Below, in pieces: positions 1 to 11,088 of a DNA stretch of 64,000 bases (the first letter of the stretch is position 1; every line of letters starts with the position of its first letter). Origin of the DNA: Papilionanthe hookeriana x Papilionanthe teres (taxonomy: Eukaryota > Streptophyta > Magnoliopsida > Asparagales > Orchidaceae); assembly GCA_022702705.1 (NCBI GenBank), contig CM040425.1, positions 8,944,001 through 9,008,000 on the forward strand. Direction: 5' to 3'. A model generated the notes under the pieces. It did no database searches. It had not been told where the DNA came from and saw nothing but the letters and a program-made list of their open reading frames with translations. A program made the position numbers and the translations under genes.

Positions 1-102
1 CATATGAGTTTAATGTTAAACAAAATGTGTTATTGAATCTCTATCTTCTGCACTATTCTTATATGCTCAAATTTCCTTACAAATGGTCAAAATTTCAGTT
101 TC

Positions 103-815
103 ATGCCTGAGAAAGAAAATTACACCAGCAAACATAATATGGCGGAATCATTTAGTTCATGGATTGGAGAGGCTAGAACAAAGCTAACGTTTGATTTGAT
201 ATATATGATTAGATGCATGTTAGTAGAGCAAAGGGTGGAGAAAAAAATGAACTCTTATACATGGAGAGGAGAGCTAGTTCCATTTGCAAAAGATAATATA
301 AGGCAAGTAACCACTAGAAAAGATCAATTTTTTATCAGAAACTCAAAAAATAATAAGACCAAGGTAGAAATTCATTGCAGTAGATATGAAGTAGATATTG
401 GGGCTAGAGAATGTGGAGGCATATTTTGGTAGATGATTGGATTACCGTGTATGCATGCAGGTGCTTTTAGAGAAACCAAGAAACATCAAATATGGATCAT
501 ATATGTAGGTGATCATTATTATATTAACATGTGATATTCATTATCATGACACTTCACCCCATCAATTTATGAAAATGTTAATGCAGATGAACATTGGCTA
601 ATGGAGGTACTATGCCAGGGAAAGAACATTGGGTTTCATATGAAGTCGCAGTTGAAATTGGTGTGCCAAAGATATTGAGGCCACTGGCTCAGCCAAGAGA
701 AAAGAAAATATTTAAAAACTTATTGGATAACTCAACAAGAAAAAAGGCTGAGTTCATAAGTGTAATCATTGCCGACTTCAAGTTCATCATAAGAGCTCTT
801 ACAAAAATCATTTAA
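103..815 (+). pseudogene. MULE (Mutator-like) transposase, C-terminal remnant
   Basis: The frame at 103-432 reads like the C-terminal end of plant MULE transposases: a SSWIGEAR segment, a helical stretch, then a basic region leading to a SWIM-type zinc finger. The finger is split by a TAG at 430-432. Its first part is ARECGGIFW and the same frame continues with MIGLPCMHAG, giving the C...CxH pattern of SWIM fingers. A further frame at 594-815 contains GVPKILRPLAQPREKK, which resembles the proline/arginine-rich tail that follows the finger in this family. The catalytic DDE part is not in the window. In-frame stop plus frame change make it a dead fragment. The family call rests on recalled motif order, so a host FAR1/MUG-like gene relic is a possible alternative. 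Confidence 0.6.
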
Positions 816-1046
816 ATCAATCACTTTTTTTCGTTCAAGTAGGCATTCAGAATACACAAAATATATTTGGCATACAAGAAATGGAGAGTAAACTTTTGAT
901 CATATTTTGATGGCTAATGTCTACAAGGAATTTTCTAGATGATGAATATGTTTCTTCTTTTGTTATTTGAAAAACTTTAAATTATTAAATTCAAGCCCGA
1001 AAGTAACATGATGCATTTTTGTTAGCAATGTTTGACAAGCAAAAGT

Positions 1047-1049
<3 letters not shown>

Positions 1050-1100
<51 letters not shown>
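1050..1100. repeat. (AT)n microsatellite, left edge of LINE-A
   Basis: About 25 pure AT dinucleotides. It lies between unassigned AT-rich DNA (816-1049, in which I see no gene) and the 5' end of the plus-strand LINE. It is one of five such arrays in the first 11.1 kb, all sitting at LINE ends. Confidence 0.95.
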
Positions 1101-1103
<3 letters not shown>

Positions 1104-1529
1104 TGGCAGCTCGGGAGGGAGGTTGTTTCCTAGGTTTTTTGGATTGCTGGTGATGGCGGCTGCTCAGCGGGCAAGAGGCGCGGTGGCTAAAGGAGAAACT
1201 TGGGAGCTAGGTTCTTTGGTTTCTTGAAGTGGTTGTCGGAGTTAAGGGGTTTTGACCCCTTATCATGCTCCTCTTTTTTCAAATTTTACTGTTACATTGA
1301 GGAGGTCTTTTTTAGCCTTTTCTGGTGGTAATCCATAGTAGAGCTTCATCTACTACTCTTGACATTCCCAATTGATGTGGAAAGAAATGTGCAATGGACC
1401 AAAGCCACCTATGCAGGTGTGGTGGTGAAAAGTAATGATGCTCCCTTTCACCCAGACCAGCTAGTATTTCCCCAAACATAGCATGATGCTGCTGCTGGGA
1501 GAGTTTATTGCCCTTTCATTCATCTTGCT

Positions 1530-2717
1530 AGGGTTAAGGATGGGGAACCTACTGTCTACTTCACTGAACAAGAGCTGCAAAATCTTAATGATGAAGTGAA
1601 ATTTAATCTCATAGGGAAATTTGGTTTGGGACATTAAAAAATGGAACACGCTAAAAATTACTTTGACTCTTTCCACTTTTTTGGAGTATGGAAACTTGGG
1701 CTATTAGGTGGTAGACACTTATTCATCCAGCTCTCTACTGAAGAAAACTATGTTAGACTGCTTGCTAAACAGGTTATTACTATTGCTGGGGTAGAAACGA
1801 AGCTGATTAAGTGGACATTAGATTTTGACCCAAGGAAAGAGCCCTCTGTGGTTCCCATTTGGTTCAAATTCCTAGGTCTCCTTTTTAGATATTATAATAA
1901 AAATACCTTGTTCAATATTGCCAAAATCCTTGGCACCCCACTGAAAATGGATCCCCTAACCTACTATATTTCCAGACCTGCTGCTGCTAGAGTTCTAATA
2001 GAGAGAGACTTTACTCTTCCTGAAGTCCACAGAATATGGATTGGTTCAGATGCTGAGGCAGCTTGGCAAGAAGTGGTAATGGAACAAAAGCCCTACTACC
2101 ACAACCATTGTAGAATGTTTGGGCATACTATAGAAAGATGCTACAGACTCTACCCACCTTCAAAAAGATTCCCTCCTAAGGCTACTGTGACTGCCACTGA
2201 GGTCCAATTTGTTCCTGACCAAGCCTCAGTACATAGTACTATTATTTCCCCCTCAGGTTCCCCTTCGCAGCCCTTTTCTGATAAGGCAGTGTCTGGTCAT
2301 CTAGCAAAAACCAACCCATCTAAACTTATTGAGGTTGCTGCTGGGCAGTTCCCTGAACTCACTGCACTTGAACCTAATGTAGTGAATTCCCCTATAGGCT
2401 CTTCATCAATAGCCAAAGAAGCATCAACATCATGGTGCAGGAATGAAATTGAGGAAGTGAGAATAGTTACCCCAACTCATTCCACTGAATCTTTACTGGG
2501 GCTGAGGGATCCAGAGGTTGAGGTTCAATTGGAAGCCTTAGCCCCAACAAAGGAAGTCATTACTGATATGAAGAATAGGATGGAAGATGACTGGCATATC
2601 CAAGCATCAAGGAAAAAAATGAATACAACTCTAAATTACAAAAATTGGGGGCACAACCAACTTCTGAGTGGGAATTCCCTTTTTTGGATTTTCCAAGCCT
2701 GTCATAGGAAGGTCTAG
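1530..2717 (+). pseudogene. LINE-A ORF1 (DUF4283 + zinc knuckle nucleic-acid-binding protein)
   Basis: ORF1 proteins of plant L1 elements coat the RNA in the ribonucleoprotein particle. The long frame 1641-2717 (358 aa) begins inside the DUF4283 domain, recognisable by VWKLGLLGGRHLFIQLS, then KLIKWTLDFDPRKEPSVVP. The same frame continues upstream (LNDEVKFNLIGKFGLGH) but is cut by a TAA at 1635-1637, so the ATG at 1641 is not the original start. A zinc knuckle follows around residues 153-164 (HNHCRMFGHTIERC). Compared with LINE-B (YCHHCKMFGHSNGNC) its first cysteine is replaced by histidine. The C-terminal 180 residues are low-complexity, Ser/Pro/Glu-rich linker. Premature stop and altered knuckle argue that it is not functional. 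Confidence 0.85.
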
Positions 2718-2747
2718 ATCAAGATCTCAACCCTCCTCAAATCAACA

Positions 2748-3770
2748 TGATTAATTTCCTTTGTTGGAACATTAGGGGAATTTCTCATCCCCTATCCATC
2801 AAAAGACTCATCTCTCTTAATAGAAAGCACAAGTTATGTTGTTTCCATCCTTGAGCCATTGGTTCATAAATTCCCCCAAAAAATTCTCAATAAGCTCATT
2901 GGTTTTACTCATTTTGCTAACAATAATAATAAGTTCTGGATTTTCTATAGGAAGGAGATCTCTTAGATTGTGATAGAGGATCATCAACAATTTATTCATC
3001 TTTCCTTTCAAATAAATGGGAAAAGGGGTTTTGCCACTTTTTTTTACGCAGGTTGCAGTAAAGAAGATAGACAAAATCTATGGGCTAGTCTCCACAATAT
3101 TTGAGATCATATTTCCTCCCCAAGGTTTGTGGGAGGAGATTTCAATTGCATTAGCTCTACAACTAAAAAGATTGGGAGCACGACACCAAAATTATGTAAA
3201 CTGAAAAAATTTAGTGATAAAATTCAGTATACTGATCTATTTGATTTTGGTTTCAGGGGGCCTCCTTTCACTTGGGAAAGAGGTAACATTTGGGAGAAAC
3301 TTAACATGATTGTGGTGAATAACAGTTGGTTGTCCCAATGGCTCCTCACCTTTGTTACACACCTTAGTCTTGCAAGGTTTGACCACAGACCATTGCTTAT
3401 TTCAATTACATTCCTCACTTAGCCTACTTTATATTCTCCTTTTAGATATCTAAATATGTGGTCAGCTCATCCTAATTTTCTCCAATTGGTTTCTTCCCAT
3501 TGGTGTGATACTTCACACCCTCTCCCACTCATCAAGTTAAGCCTTCTTCAGGTCAAACCGAGTAAAGCTCTCAAAAAGTGGTGATGAAGTTCCTTTGGTG
3601 ATGTATTCCAAACTGTTGAAGAAACTGAAAAAGAGGTGCTGAGGCTGGAAGATGTTGTACAGAATGGCATTGCTGAAGAGGAAATGTTATTAACAACACA
3701 TAACAGACTAATGATTGCAGTAGAAAGACAAGATATGTTGCAGAATGGTGTGACTTTTTTAATATTATGA
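2748..3770 (+). pseudogene. LINE-A ORF2, endonuclease part only
   Basis: The ATG at 2748 starts MINFLCWNIRGIS, the usual opening of plant LINE ORF2 endonucleases (exonuclease-endonuclease-phosphatase fold). Further pieces in shifted frames are VGGDFNCISS near 3130, FGFRGPPFTWERG near 3246-3284, and the catalytic FDHRPLL near 3379 (usual form SDHxPLL). The linker helix leading to RT follows (FRYLNMWSAHPNF at about 3440, then SFGDVFQTVEETEKEV near 3591). The frame is broken several times and ends at the (AT)n array at 3778. No RT motifs are present. Confidence 0.8.
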
Positions 3771-3774
3771 ACTC

Positions 3775-3777
<3 letters not shown>

Positions 3778-3813
<36 letters not shown>
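3778..3813. repeat. (AT)n microsatellite between LINE-A and LINE-B
   Basis: About 18 AT units. On the left it replaces the missing 3' half of LINE-A. On the right it abuts the 3' end of the minus-strand LINE-B, so it is also that element's 3' tail. Confidence 0.95.
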
Positions 3814-3815
<2 letters not shown>

Positions 3816-3989
3816 CCAAAAATCCAAAAATATTATTTAAGAAACTGTCTTACATCTAACATGTGGGATTGCAATTAAATCCCCATGTAAAAGAGAACTA
3901 AATAAAGGAAAGGAAGAGTAATTGGCACTATAAATAACATCATGAGAAGAAGAAGCCTTGGTTGCTAGCCAATTAGCAGAGTCGATTTC

Positions 3990-6900
3990 CCTCCCTATAA
4001 GTATGGCTCCATAGAATTGTGATAGATGAAGAGAGAAGGTTAATTTTGTTCAGCCAAATCGAAGAAACCAAGGCACATCAACTCGAGACAATATGATTTG
4101 CAATAAATACAGAGAATCCATTTCCAAGTGAACAAAATGATGATGTTGCATAATAGCAATTTTTAAACCCCAAAAGGCAGCAATTGCTTCAACTTCCAAA
4201 GCATTAAATGCAATAATAAGTGCTGAGAAAAACCATATACAATGTCCTTTATAATTTCTGCATAGACCTCCAATACCAACTCGAAGAAGTTTTGAAGCTT
4301 CCATCAATATTAATTTTAAGCCTTGGATTCTTAGGAGGTCTCCATATAACAAGCATAACTTTGTTTTTGATGCCTTGAGTTGAAGAAAGAACAGAATTCT
4401 GAATCTTACTAAGAAAAGTAATACAATTTATGATGACAAGATCAAAAGAGAACACCTTATTATTGAAAATTAAATCATTCCTAGCTAGCCATAAAAACCA
4501 AAAAATCACAAAAGGGATGAAATAATAAGGAGAAGTTTTCCAATTTGCCCAAGCAAGCCTTAATAGAACTCCAAGGAGATAACTCGAGTTTGCAATCCCA
4601 TAACAGCCTAACACACCTTTCCATACCTCTTGTGCCCAGTTGCAATGTAAAAAGATATGCCCAATGGTCTCTTCATCACAATGACACAAATGACACCCGG
4701 ATGGACCTCTAAGTCCTTTAAGTTTAAGAATATCATCTCGTTAGCAGCATCTCTTTAAACAATTTCCAACAAAAAAAGGACATAGAAGGTGTGATGTATT
4801 TATTCTAAAGTTTAGCACCCTAGTCATTTTTTTGCCAATTAAAACAGGTTTGATAAATGAATTTAGATAAACTATAATTATGAGGCTTTTTGACGATTCG
4901 ACCTATCTTTTTTTCCAATATGAAAAGGAGTATTTAAGATCATATTATGAAAATCATGCAGGGACATATTCTTGAAATTTATGCAAATTCCAAATACCAT
5001 CACTCCAACAATCAGCAATGTGTCGAATAGGAAAATTTGGATTAAAATGTGCTTGAAAGGACTCATTAAATGACCAATTATCAAACCGAAGCTAATTTGA
5101 CCATTACCTATTTCCCATATGAACATCTTTTCAGCATGGAATCTAACTTTAAGTAGCTCCTTCCAGTTTTTAGAATCTCCAGGTTTAAGGCCGACTTGAG
5201 AAGGATGATTGTTAAGACAATATTTAGCATGCATAAATCTTGCCCACAATGACTTTTGTGCTCTGAAGTTAATCCATTGCTTGCAGTAGAATGTAAAGCT
5301 GAGATGCTCGAAAGCTTTTAAAACCTAAGCCACCACAATCAAGAGGCTTACATAACTTCTCCCAATTGGTCCAATGCATTTGCTTATGTTGTCCTTCCCA
5401 AAAAAATTTATTAAACATAATAGAAAGCATTTTCTCGTGTACTCTTCTTCATTTTTATCATCCGCATTATATAAAGAGGAAATGCAGTTAACACACTCCT
5501 TAAAAGTGTTAATCTTCCACCATCGGATAGAAAAGAGTTGGACCAACAATTAAGTTGAGAAGATATTTTAGCAATGATATCATCATAGTGAGAAAGTTTC
5601 CTTCTTCCTTTGATTAGAGGGAAACCCAAATACTTTAGAGGATATTGAGTTTCTCTATAGTTAGTGAAATCTGAAATCCAATTTTTCATTTGGGCGAGTA
5701 ATTCTAGAACTTGTAAGAAATTGGCATTTAGCTTTGTTAAAAACCATTCCGAAATTTCTTCAAAATCGACAAAACTTTCATGAGACATTTAATAGATTGT
5801 TTACTTCCATTGAGAGAAAACTATTACATCATCAAGCATAGAGCTAAATGGCTGACTAAATGAGTAGATCTATGTTGATATTGAGTGTACTCGATGAGTA
5901 AACCGCATATGATTCAAAGCATTCGTGAAAGATAATCAAAAACAAGGATGAAAATATAAGGTGACAATGGATCTCCCTGTCTAATGCCCCTTCCGTATTT
6001 AAAGAATCCATGGCTAAAACCATTTATAAGCACACCGTAATAATTATTGTTTAACCATCTATAAATGAGATTACGAAGTTAGAGCCGAATCCTCTATCCG
6101 CAAGAACATTAAGAATAAAAGTCCAACCGATGGAATCAAAAGCCTTAGCAATATCCAATTTAAAAACAATATTTGATCCTCTGCAAGCATTTATCAATAT
6201 CAGCTAACGCTTCTTGTGCTAAAAGAACATTGTCACATATGTATCTTCCCTTTATAAAAGCACCTTGATTTTCGTAAATGAGATTCTCCAATAAAGGCCG
6301 TAACCGTGCAACTAAGACTTTACTTATGATTTTGGAGAAGGTGGAAGATAAAGCTAATGGGTCCGAAATCTCGCCAGCTTGGACTTTCTTTTATCCTTAG
6401 GGATTAAAACAATAGTATTGGAAGCAAAATACTTAGGGAGATCATTTCCCGTAAAATAACTTTGTATTGCCAAGACCACATCGGATTTGATAATCAACCA
6501 ATTTTTTTATAAAAGTCACTCGTAAATCCATCCGGCCCAACTGCCTTACCTCCATCAATTGTTTTAAGAGCCTCAAAACTTCATTAAGCATCAAGAGGTT
6601 GAACCAAATAATCCATATTAATATTACCGAAATCGGATCTTATAAGATTAGGAGAATAAGCAGCAGAGTTCACCGAGCCGATAAGAGAATAGTTTGGAAA
6701 AATAAGCAATAAGCATCATTAGCAATATCCATAGAGTTGAATAACCATGTATTATCAGCAGATTTGATCTTCAATATCACATTAACAGATCTTTTAAACT
6801 TAATGGCAAGCATGAAAAAATTTTGAGTTTCGTCTCCATGCTTAAACCAATTGATACCGCTTTTTGCCGAAGGAAGAGTTCTTCATTCATAATAGCTGAG

Positions 6901-7870
6901 TTTAATCTACTATATGCTTCATTTAGATTATAATCGAATCTAAACCATCCTCAACCAGACTTTTCTAAATCAGTTACCATAGCTTCAAACTTCAGCAACT
7001 TTCGATGCACATTTCCAAAAATAACTCTATTCCAATGTTTCAGCCTACTAGCAATCCTTTTGTGTAATTGCCAAAGCTTAGAAAGAGGATCGAATAAAAT
7101 ATTTGCAAAGGAGCTTTCCAATTATCAGCAATTAATTGATTATAATCAGGATGAGAAGACCATACATTAAGGTATCTAAAAACTAAATTCTTAACAGTTG
7201 GAGAAAGAGCACATGTAATCAGTAAAGGAGAGTGATCAGAGTTTAGCCTTGCAAGGTGCTTAACTTTAGTAATAGGGAACATGTTCAACCAAAGTTGATT
7301 AACCGAATTCTATCAATTCTTTCATAAATATTACCTCTCCTCCATGTAAAAGGAGATCCTTCAAATCCAATATCAAAAAGATTAGTCGAAGTAATATTAT
7401 TAGTGAAGTTCAAGCATTGCATTTAGATTAGGATTTCTCCCACCCTTTTTCTCACTAGGGTGTGCAATGGAATTGAAATCCCCACCAACAATCCAACCAT
7501 CAGTCATTGAACTACTAATATGATGTAAAATATTCCATAAATCAATCCTCGTCAAGCATTCGCAGTAGCAACATATATAAAAGAAGCAAAGCCATTGAAC
7601 CGATCCAATTCAAAGTGAAAATGCAACAACCGAGAGTGATTAAACAAGATATTAATTTTCAGCTCTTTTCTATAGAGTAACCAAATTTTATTGGAACAAT
7701 TAGCTAGAAAAGTATAACCAGGAAATTTTTTAGTGAATCTATCAAAGTTAGATTTCACCAAAGGCTCTAGAATGACAATAATCCAAAAATGATGAATCCC
7801 GTTTAAATTTAGAAGTCTATTAAGGGAGCCAGATCGCCACCCCCTAATATTCCAAGCATAAGAATTTAAT
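3990..7870 (-). pseudogene. LINE-B ORF2: endonuclease, RT, zf-RVT, RNase H
   Basis: This polyprotein nicks target DNA and reverse transcribes LINE RNA. Its start resembles AWNIRGWRSGSLNRLL near 7855. Endonuclease pieces are WIVGGDFNSIAH near 7500-7455 and the catalytic NSDHSPLL at about 7240-7215. RT pieces follow: GKAVGPDGF near 6550-6525, FIKGRYICDN near 6260, RQGDPLSPYIFI near 5990-5950, a disrupted ADD box near 5845-5825, and the thumb segment LNCWSNSFLSDGGRL at about 5555-5510. A zf-RVT segment (CHCDEETIGHIFLHC) lies at 4687-4640. The terminal RVT_3-type RNase H (GIGGLCRNYKG, then HLEMDS) lies at about 4280-4100. Multiple frame changes mean no intact protein. The domain order is the standard one for plant L1 elements. 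Confidence 0.88.
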
Positions 7871-7929
7871 CATTAATAATATTTTTTCCTCCTCTAGTCA
7901 TCCTAGAAGAAGAATTTGTCGTCGCAGGA

Positions 7930-9420
7930 TTATGAATAATGTTGCTTTCAGAGAGATTCTTTAACTCCAAGTGATTTCTTCTTTCTTGCTTTTTGAATCA
8001 TCCAATCATTACTAATTTCATTACTAATGGTCGTTATACTCGCCGATATTTCAAGAACCATCTGAGTTGGTTGTTGAAATACAGGATAATTAGTAGGCTT
8101 AGGATGAACCTCAATTGATTGATAATGAGTAAGAGGATCTTCTTGCAGAGATTCATGAGTAATTGGAGCTTCAGTAACTGTGAGACCATGATCAGCAGAA
8201 GAAATAGATGATTTGACAGTATGTCCAATAATTTCTCCAATCACATTAACGCATTAATAATTCCGTAAACCCGAACAGTGTTCAAGCAACAATAGGCTCA
8301 TCAACATGTTCAATAATAAACTCAGCAGCAGTAATTGATTGTTTGATCAACAATAGGCTCATCAACAAATTCAACAAGTAGATTCCTTAGCAATAATAGA
8401 AATTGGATCAACAGAAGTTCAAGCATCGAAGCAATAATAACAGTGCTCAACAACAGAATTAATTATTTGAACATCAGTGCTCCTTAATAGTTAATTGTAA
8501 CTCTTCTCCAGGAGAAACAAATGATAGTAGATTTAACGTAATTAATAGCAGCTTGCAATTCCTTCTCACCACAATAATAATCGATTTGATAATTTAGGAT
8601 CTTTAATCCTATTTGTCTTCAAGTGAGGATGAAGCCTAAAACAATTACCATTGGAATGTCCAAACATTTTACAATGGTGACAGTAATATGGCTTATTCTC
8701 CATTATGACATTTTGCTAATATCCATTATGAGGTGTACCAATCCAAATTTCTTCAACATCAGCAAGAGATACATCTCTTTCTAAAAGAATCCTTGCCACA
8801 GAAGGCCTAGTGAGTTGAAAGGTAGGCATATCCAAACTTCAATGGTCTTCCTAAGGCAGCTCCAATAAGCATATAAAATTTGATGATTAAATAGATGAAG
8901 TTTCGGATTAGGTAATTTATACCAAATAGGAATGACAGTGGTTCTTGATGGGGATCAAAAGAAGGAGACCATTTTAGAAGTTTCATAGGAATTCCATCAA
9001 TCAAAACGAATTTTTTGGAGAATAAGTTAGCATAATCCACTTCTTTAGAAAGTTGGATCATAATATGCCTTCCATCAAAGAGTCCAACCTTCCAAGAACC
9101 CAATAATCTAAAATTCTCAAAGCACTTTCGTATGACTTCCATTTTAGGATGACCAAGTTGAAATTTACCAATTAAAGTAAATTTATGAACATCCACAAGT
9201 GAAGAGATTTCATGGTCTGAAAGAATTAAGGCAGGCTTACCTCCCTTCTTCTCAATTTTCTTAATAAATTGGCAATCACCCTTACGATTAGCAACATCAT
9301 GATAAAACCGTGGAAAACCAGTTTATCGGAGGAAGTCGAAGAATCAAGACTAGTCACTTCAAGCAAAAGTCTTTGCCGGGGAATGAATTTGATCAGCCAT
9401 AAAAATCCAGATGAAATCAA
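7930..9420 (-). pseudogene. LINE-B ORF1 (DUF4283 + CCHC zinc knuckle)
   Basis: The probable start is the ATG near 9403 (MADQIHSPAKT), soon followed by stops. The DUF4283 core is clear at 9196-8900 (FTLIGKFQLGHPKM, SWKVGLFDGRHIMIQLS, MKLLKWSPSFDPHQEP). An intact CCHC knuckle (YCHHCKMFGHSNGNC, spacing C-x2-C-x4-H-x4-C) lies at about 8698-8650. A Ser/Thr/Pro-rich tail ends in a basic RKKKSLGVKESL segment at 7948. Position directly 5' of ORF2 fits a LINE ORF1. It is broken in at least three places. Confidence 0.85.
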
Positions 9421-9625
9421 GAAGCCTCGAAATGAAAAATTCAAAAAAGAACAAAACCGGAAAGCAGAAAATGGATGAATCAATAGGAAATGCAATGACA
9501 GAATGAAAACTAAAAGAAATAGTCTTCAAATTATCAAAACATCAAGGAAACAGATGAGAACTGAGAAGGAAATCAAGAATCGCACCAAGAATGCTCCACA
9601 AAATCCAGCTCCATTCTTCCTATAT

Positions 9626-9631
<6 letters not shown>

Positions 9632-9690
<59 letters not shown>
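9632..9690. repeat. (AT)n microsatellite between LINE-B 5' end and the ERV46 exon
   Basis: About 29 AT units. It separates the 5' end of LINE-B from coding sequence of a host-type gene, and it stands where the upstream exons or intron of that gene should be. Confidence 0.95.
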
Positions 9691-9691
<1 letters not shown>

Positions 9692-9693
<2 letters not shown>

Positions 9694-9901
9694 CGAAGCC
9701 CTTCCTGGAGTATTCTTCTTTTATGATCTTTCCCCAATTAAGGTGACTTTCACGGAGTCGCATGTGCCATTCTTACACTTCCTAACTAATGTGTGTGCAA
9801 TTGTTGGAGGAATTTTCACTGTTTCAGGAATAGTTGATGCGTTTGTATACCACAGCCAAAAAGCAATAAAGAAAAAGATGGAAATAGGCAAATTCGACTG
9901 A
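9692..9901 (+). pseudogene. ERV46/ERGIC3-type ER-Golgi vesicle protein, C-terminal exon
   Basis: A 70-residue frame ending in TGA matches the highly conserved C-terminus of eukaryotic Erv46/ERGIC3 proteins (COPII vesicle cargo receptors cycling between ER and Golgi). The lumenal end reads LPGVFFFYDLSPIKVTFTE. The second membrane segment FLTNVCAIVGGIFTVSGIVDAF follows, then the short basic cytosolic tail AIKKKMEIGKFD. Families are normally about 380-390 aa, so over 300 residues are missing upstream, where an (AT)n array and LINE-B lie. There are no stops or shifts. It may be the last exon of a gene whose upstream intron holds the repeats, with AG at 9697-9698 as a weak acceptor, or a stranded fragment. 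I favour a fragment because no other exon is visible in the first 9.6 kb. Confidence 0.85.
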
Positions 9902-10213
9902 TTATTTCTCTCTTGCATTGAGAATCTGTGAGAAGCTACGTAACTGAAAGCTTTCATCTTTTCAAATTTGGATTGCACAACTCTCAAATCAAAAGCTCGA
10001 GTCTTGGATCCAAAAATGGAGCTTTCTAATATTTATTTTTCTTGATGTTTCTCCTCGTTCGGATTACGTACTGCGATATTTAATTTTTAGCTATTTGAAT
10101 TGTGGATTTCTAATGGATGTACGTATAGGAGTAGTTGGTGTTAGGAAGGGGAGATTTGGGTATAGAGTAAACTTTGTAAGAATACCACTTTTTAGGAAGT
10201 TTGGATTGAATTT

Positions 10214-10215
<2 letters not shown>
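9902..10215. other. 3' flank of the ERV46 exon, no gene seen
   Basis: About 310 bp of AT-rich, low-repeat DNA follows the TGA. It could be the 3' UTR and downstream sequence of the ERV46 gene. No coding signal on either strand. It ends at the next (AT)n array. Confidence 0.5.

Positions 10216-10249
<34 letters not shown>
10216..10249. repeat. (AT)n microsatellite at 3' end of LINE-C
   Basis: About 17 AT units joining the ERV46 3' flank to the 3' terminus of the minus-strand LINE-C. Confidence 0.95.
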
Positions 10250-10256
<7 letters not shown>

Positions 10257-11028
10257 ATTTTAAACATTACAATTCTCTTCTTACAAAAGGAAGATCCAAA
10301 CTATCCCCATGTATCAAGACTCCCAGGGGAGGTGGGGGGGTGACCCCTACATTAATAACATCTTTACTATATCCCTGGGAAGCCAGCCAATGTGCAGGGG
10401 CATTTCCCTTTCTAGGTATGTAAGAGAACTTGAAAACCATGTGTTCTGTCAAATTACTCATTCTATTCAACCATCTCTTAGTATACCAAGGAGCAGGCTC
10501 AGAATGTTGAAGGAAGTTGATATAGTTACAAGAGTCAGATTCCACCATAATAAACTCCACCTCACATAAACTAGCAATCCTGATAGCCCAAAATATGGCA
10601 ATCATCTCAACCTCCAAAGAATCACAAGCATCAGTAGGTGAATGAAAGAACGATGAAGCACGCCCAAGAGAATTTCCTGAATATGCCCCCGATCTCGGCT
10701 CCGCGGATTGGAAAAGCTTCCATCGGTGTTCACCTTAATCCAACTCGGCGAGTGGGAGGGGACCGGCCCAAATACCAAAGGTTTGTGAGCGAGAAGTTAA
10801 CCCCCATAGCCCCACTGACATATGTCCACTGAACTTATGATATTTAATGACTTTCGAATATAGACCAAACAATGTGCGGCAACTAGTAAGAGTGAGGGGG
10901 AGCATCCCTCAAATTTTACCTTATTTCTACACATCCAAATAAACCAAGCCACCACACAGGGAACCACTACGAGACCCACCTCATTCCAGTCCACCCAGCA
11001 TTGCCTAAGATCCAGCCAGCTTAAATTC

Positions 11029-11030
<2 letters not shown>
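10250..11030 (-). mobile_element. LINE-C: 5'-truncated LINE, zf-RVT/RNase H end only
   Basis: A 0.78-kb minus-strand fragment of a LINE ORF2 tail. The right part encodes the linker after zf-RVT (FIWMCRNKVKFEG, about 10,960-10,905). The left part encodes an RVT_3-type RNase H (FIMVESDSCNYINFL, then FSYIPRKGNAPAHWLAS, about 10,550-10,370), followed by a short 3' UTR. RNase H catalytic acidic residues are partly visible (E in MEVEMIAIFWAIRIA, D in VESDS). Both edges are (AT)n arrays. Truncation at the 5' side is normal for LINE insertion. Confidence 0.85.

Positions 11031-11087
<57 letters not shown>
11031..11087. repeat. (AT)n microsatellite between LINE-C and LINE-D
   Basis: About 28 AT units. 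It abuts the truncated 5' side of LINE-C and the 3' end of LINE-D. Confidence 0.95.

Positions 11088-11088
<1 letters not shown>

Larger units (their letters stand above)
1101..3777 (+). mobile_element. LINE-A: L1-type retrotransposon, 3'-truncated
   Basis: Plus-strand non-LTR element. It has a moderately GC-rich leader (1101-1450), a DUF4283/zinc-knuckle ORF1 (about 1465-2717) and the start of ORF2 with an apurinic-type endonuclease (from 2748). It stops after the endonuclease-RT linker and runs straight into an (AT)n array. The reverse transcriptase, which should follow for another 2.5-3 kb, is absent. Loss of the 3' half is unusual, because target-primed reverse transcription normally truncates the 5' end, so a later deletion through the AT array is likely. 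Frames are broken by stops and shifts. Confidence 0.85.
3814..9631 (-). mobile_element. LINE-B: near full-length L1-type LINE
   Basis: Minus-strand non-LTR retrotransposon of about 5.8 kb. Reading right to left it has a short 5' leader (9631-9420), ORF1 with DUF4283 and a CCHC knuckle (about 9410-7930), and ORF2 with endonuclease, reverse transcriptase, zf-RVT and RNase H (about 7870-3990), then a short 3' UTR ending on (TA)n. Both edges are (AT)n arrays. All domains of a complete element are recognisable but the frames contain many stops and shifts, so this is an old inactive copy. Confidence 0.9.

Noticed and set aside
9503..9691. N-terminal part of a 132-codon frame running through the AT array into the ERV46 exon
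   Set aside because: The Ile-Tyr run is translated microsatellite, and the part before it is LINE-B leader. Only the last 70 codons are real homology.
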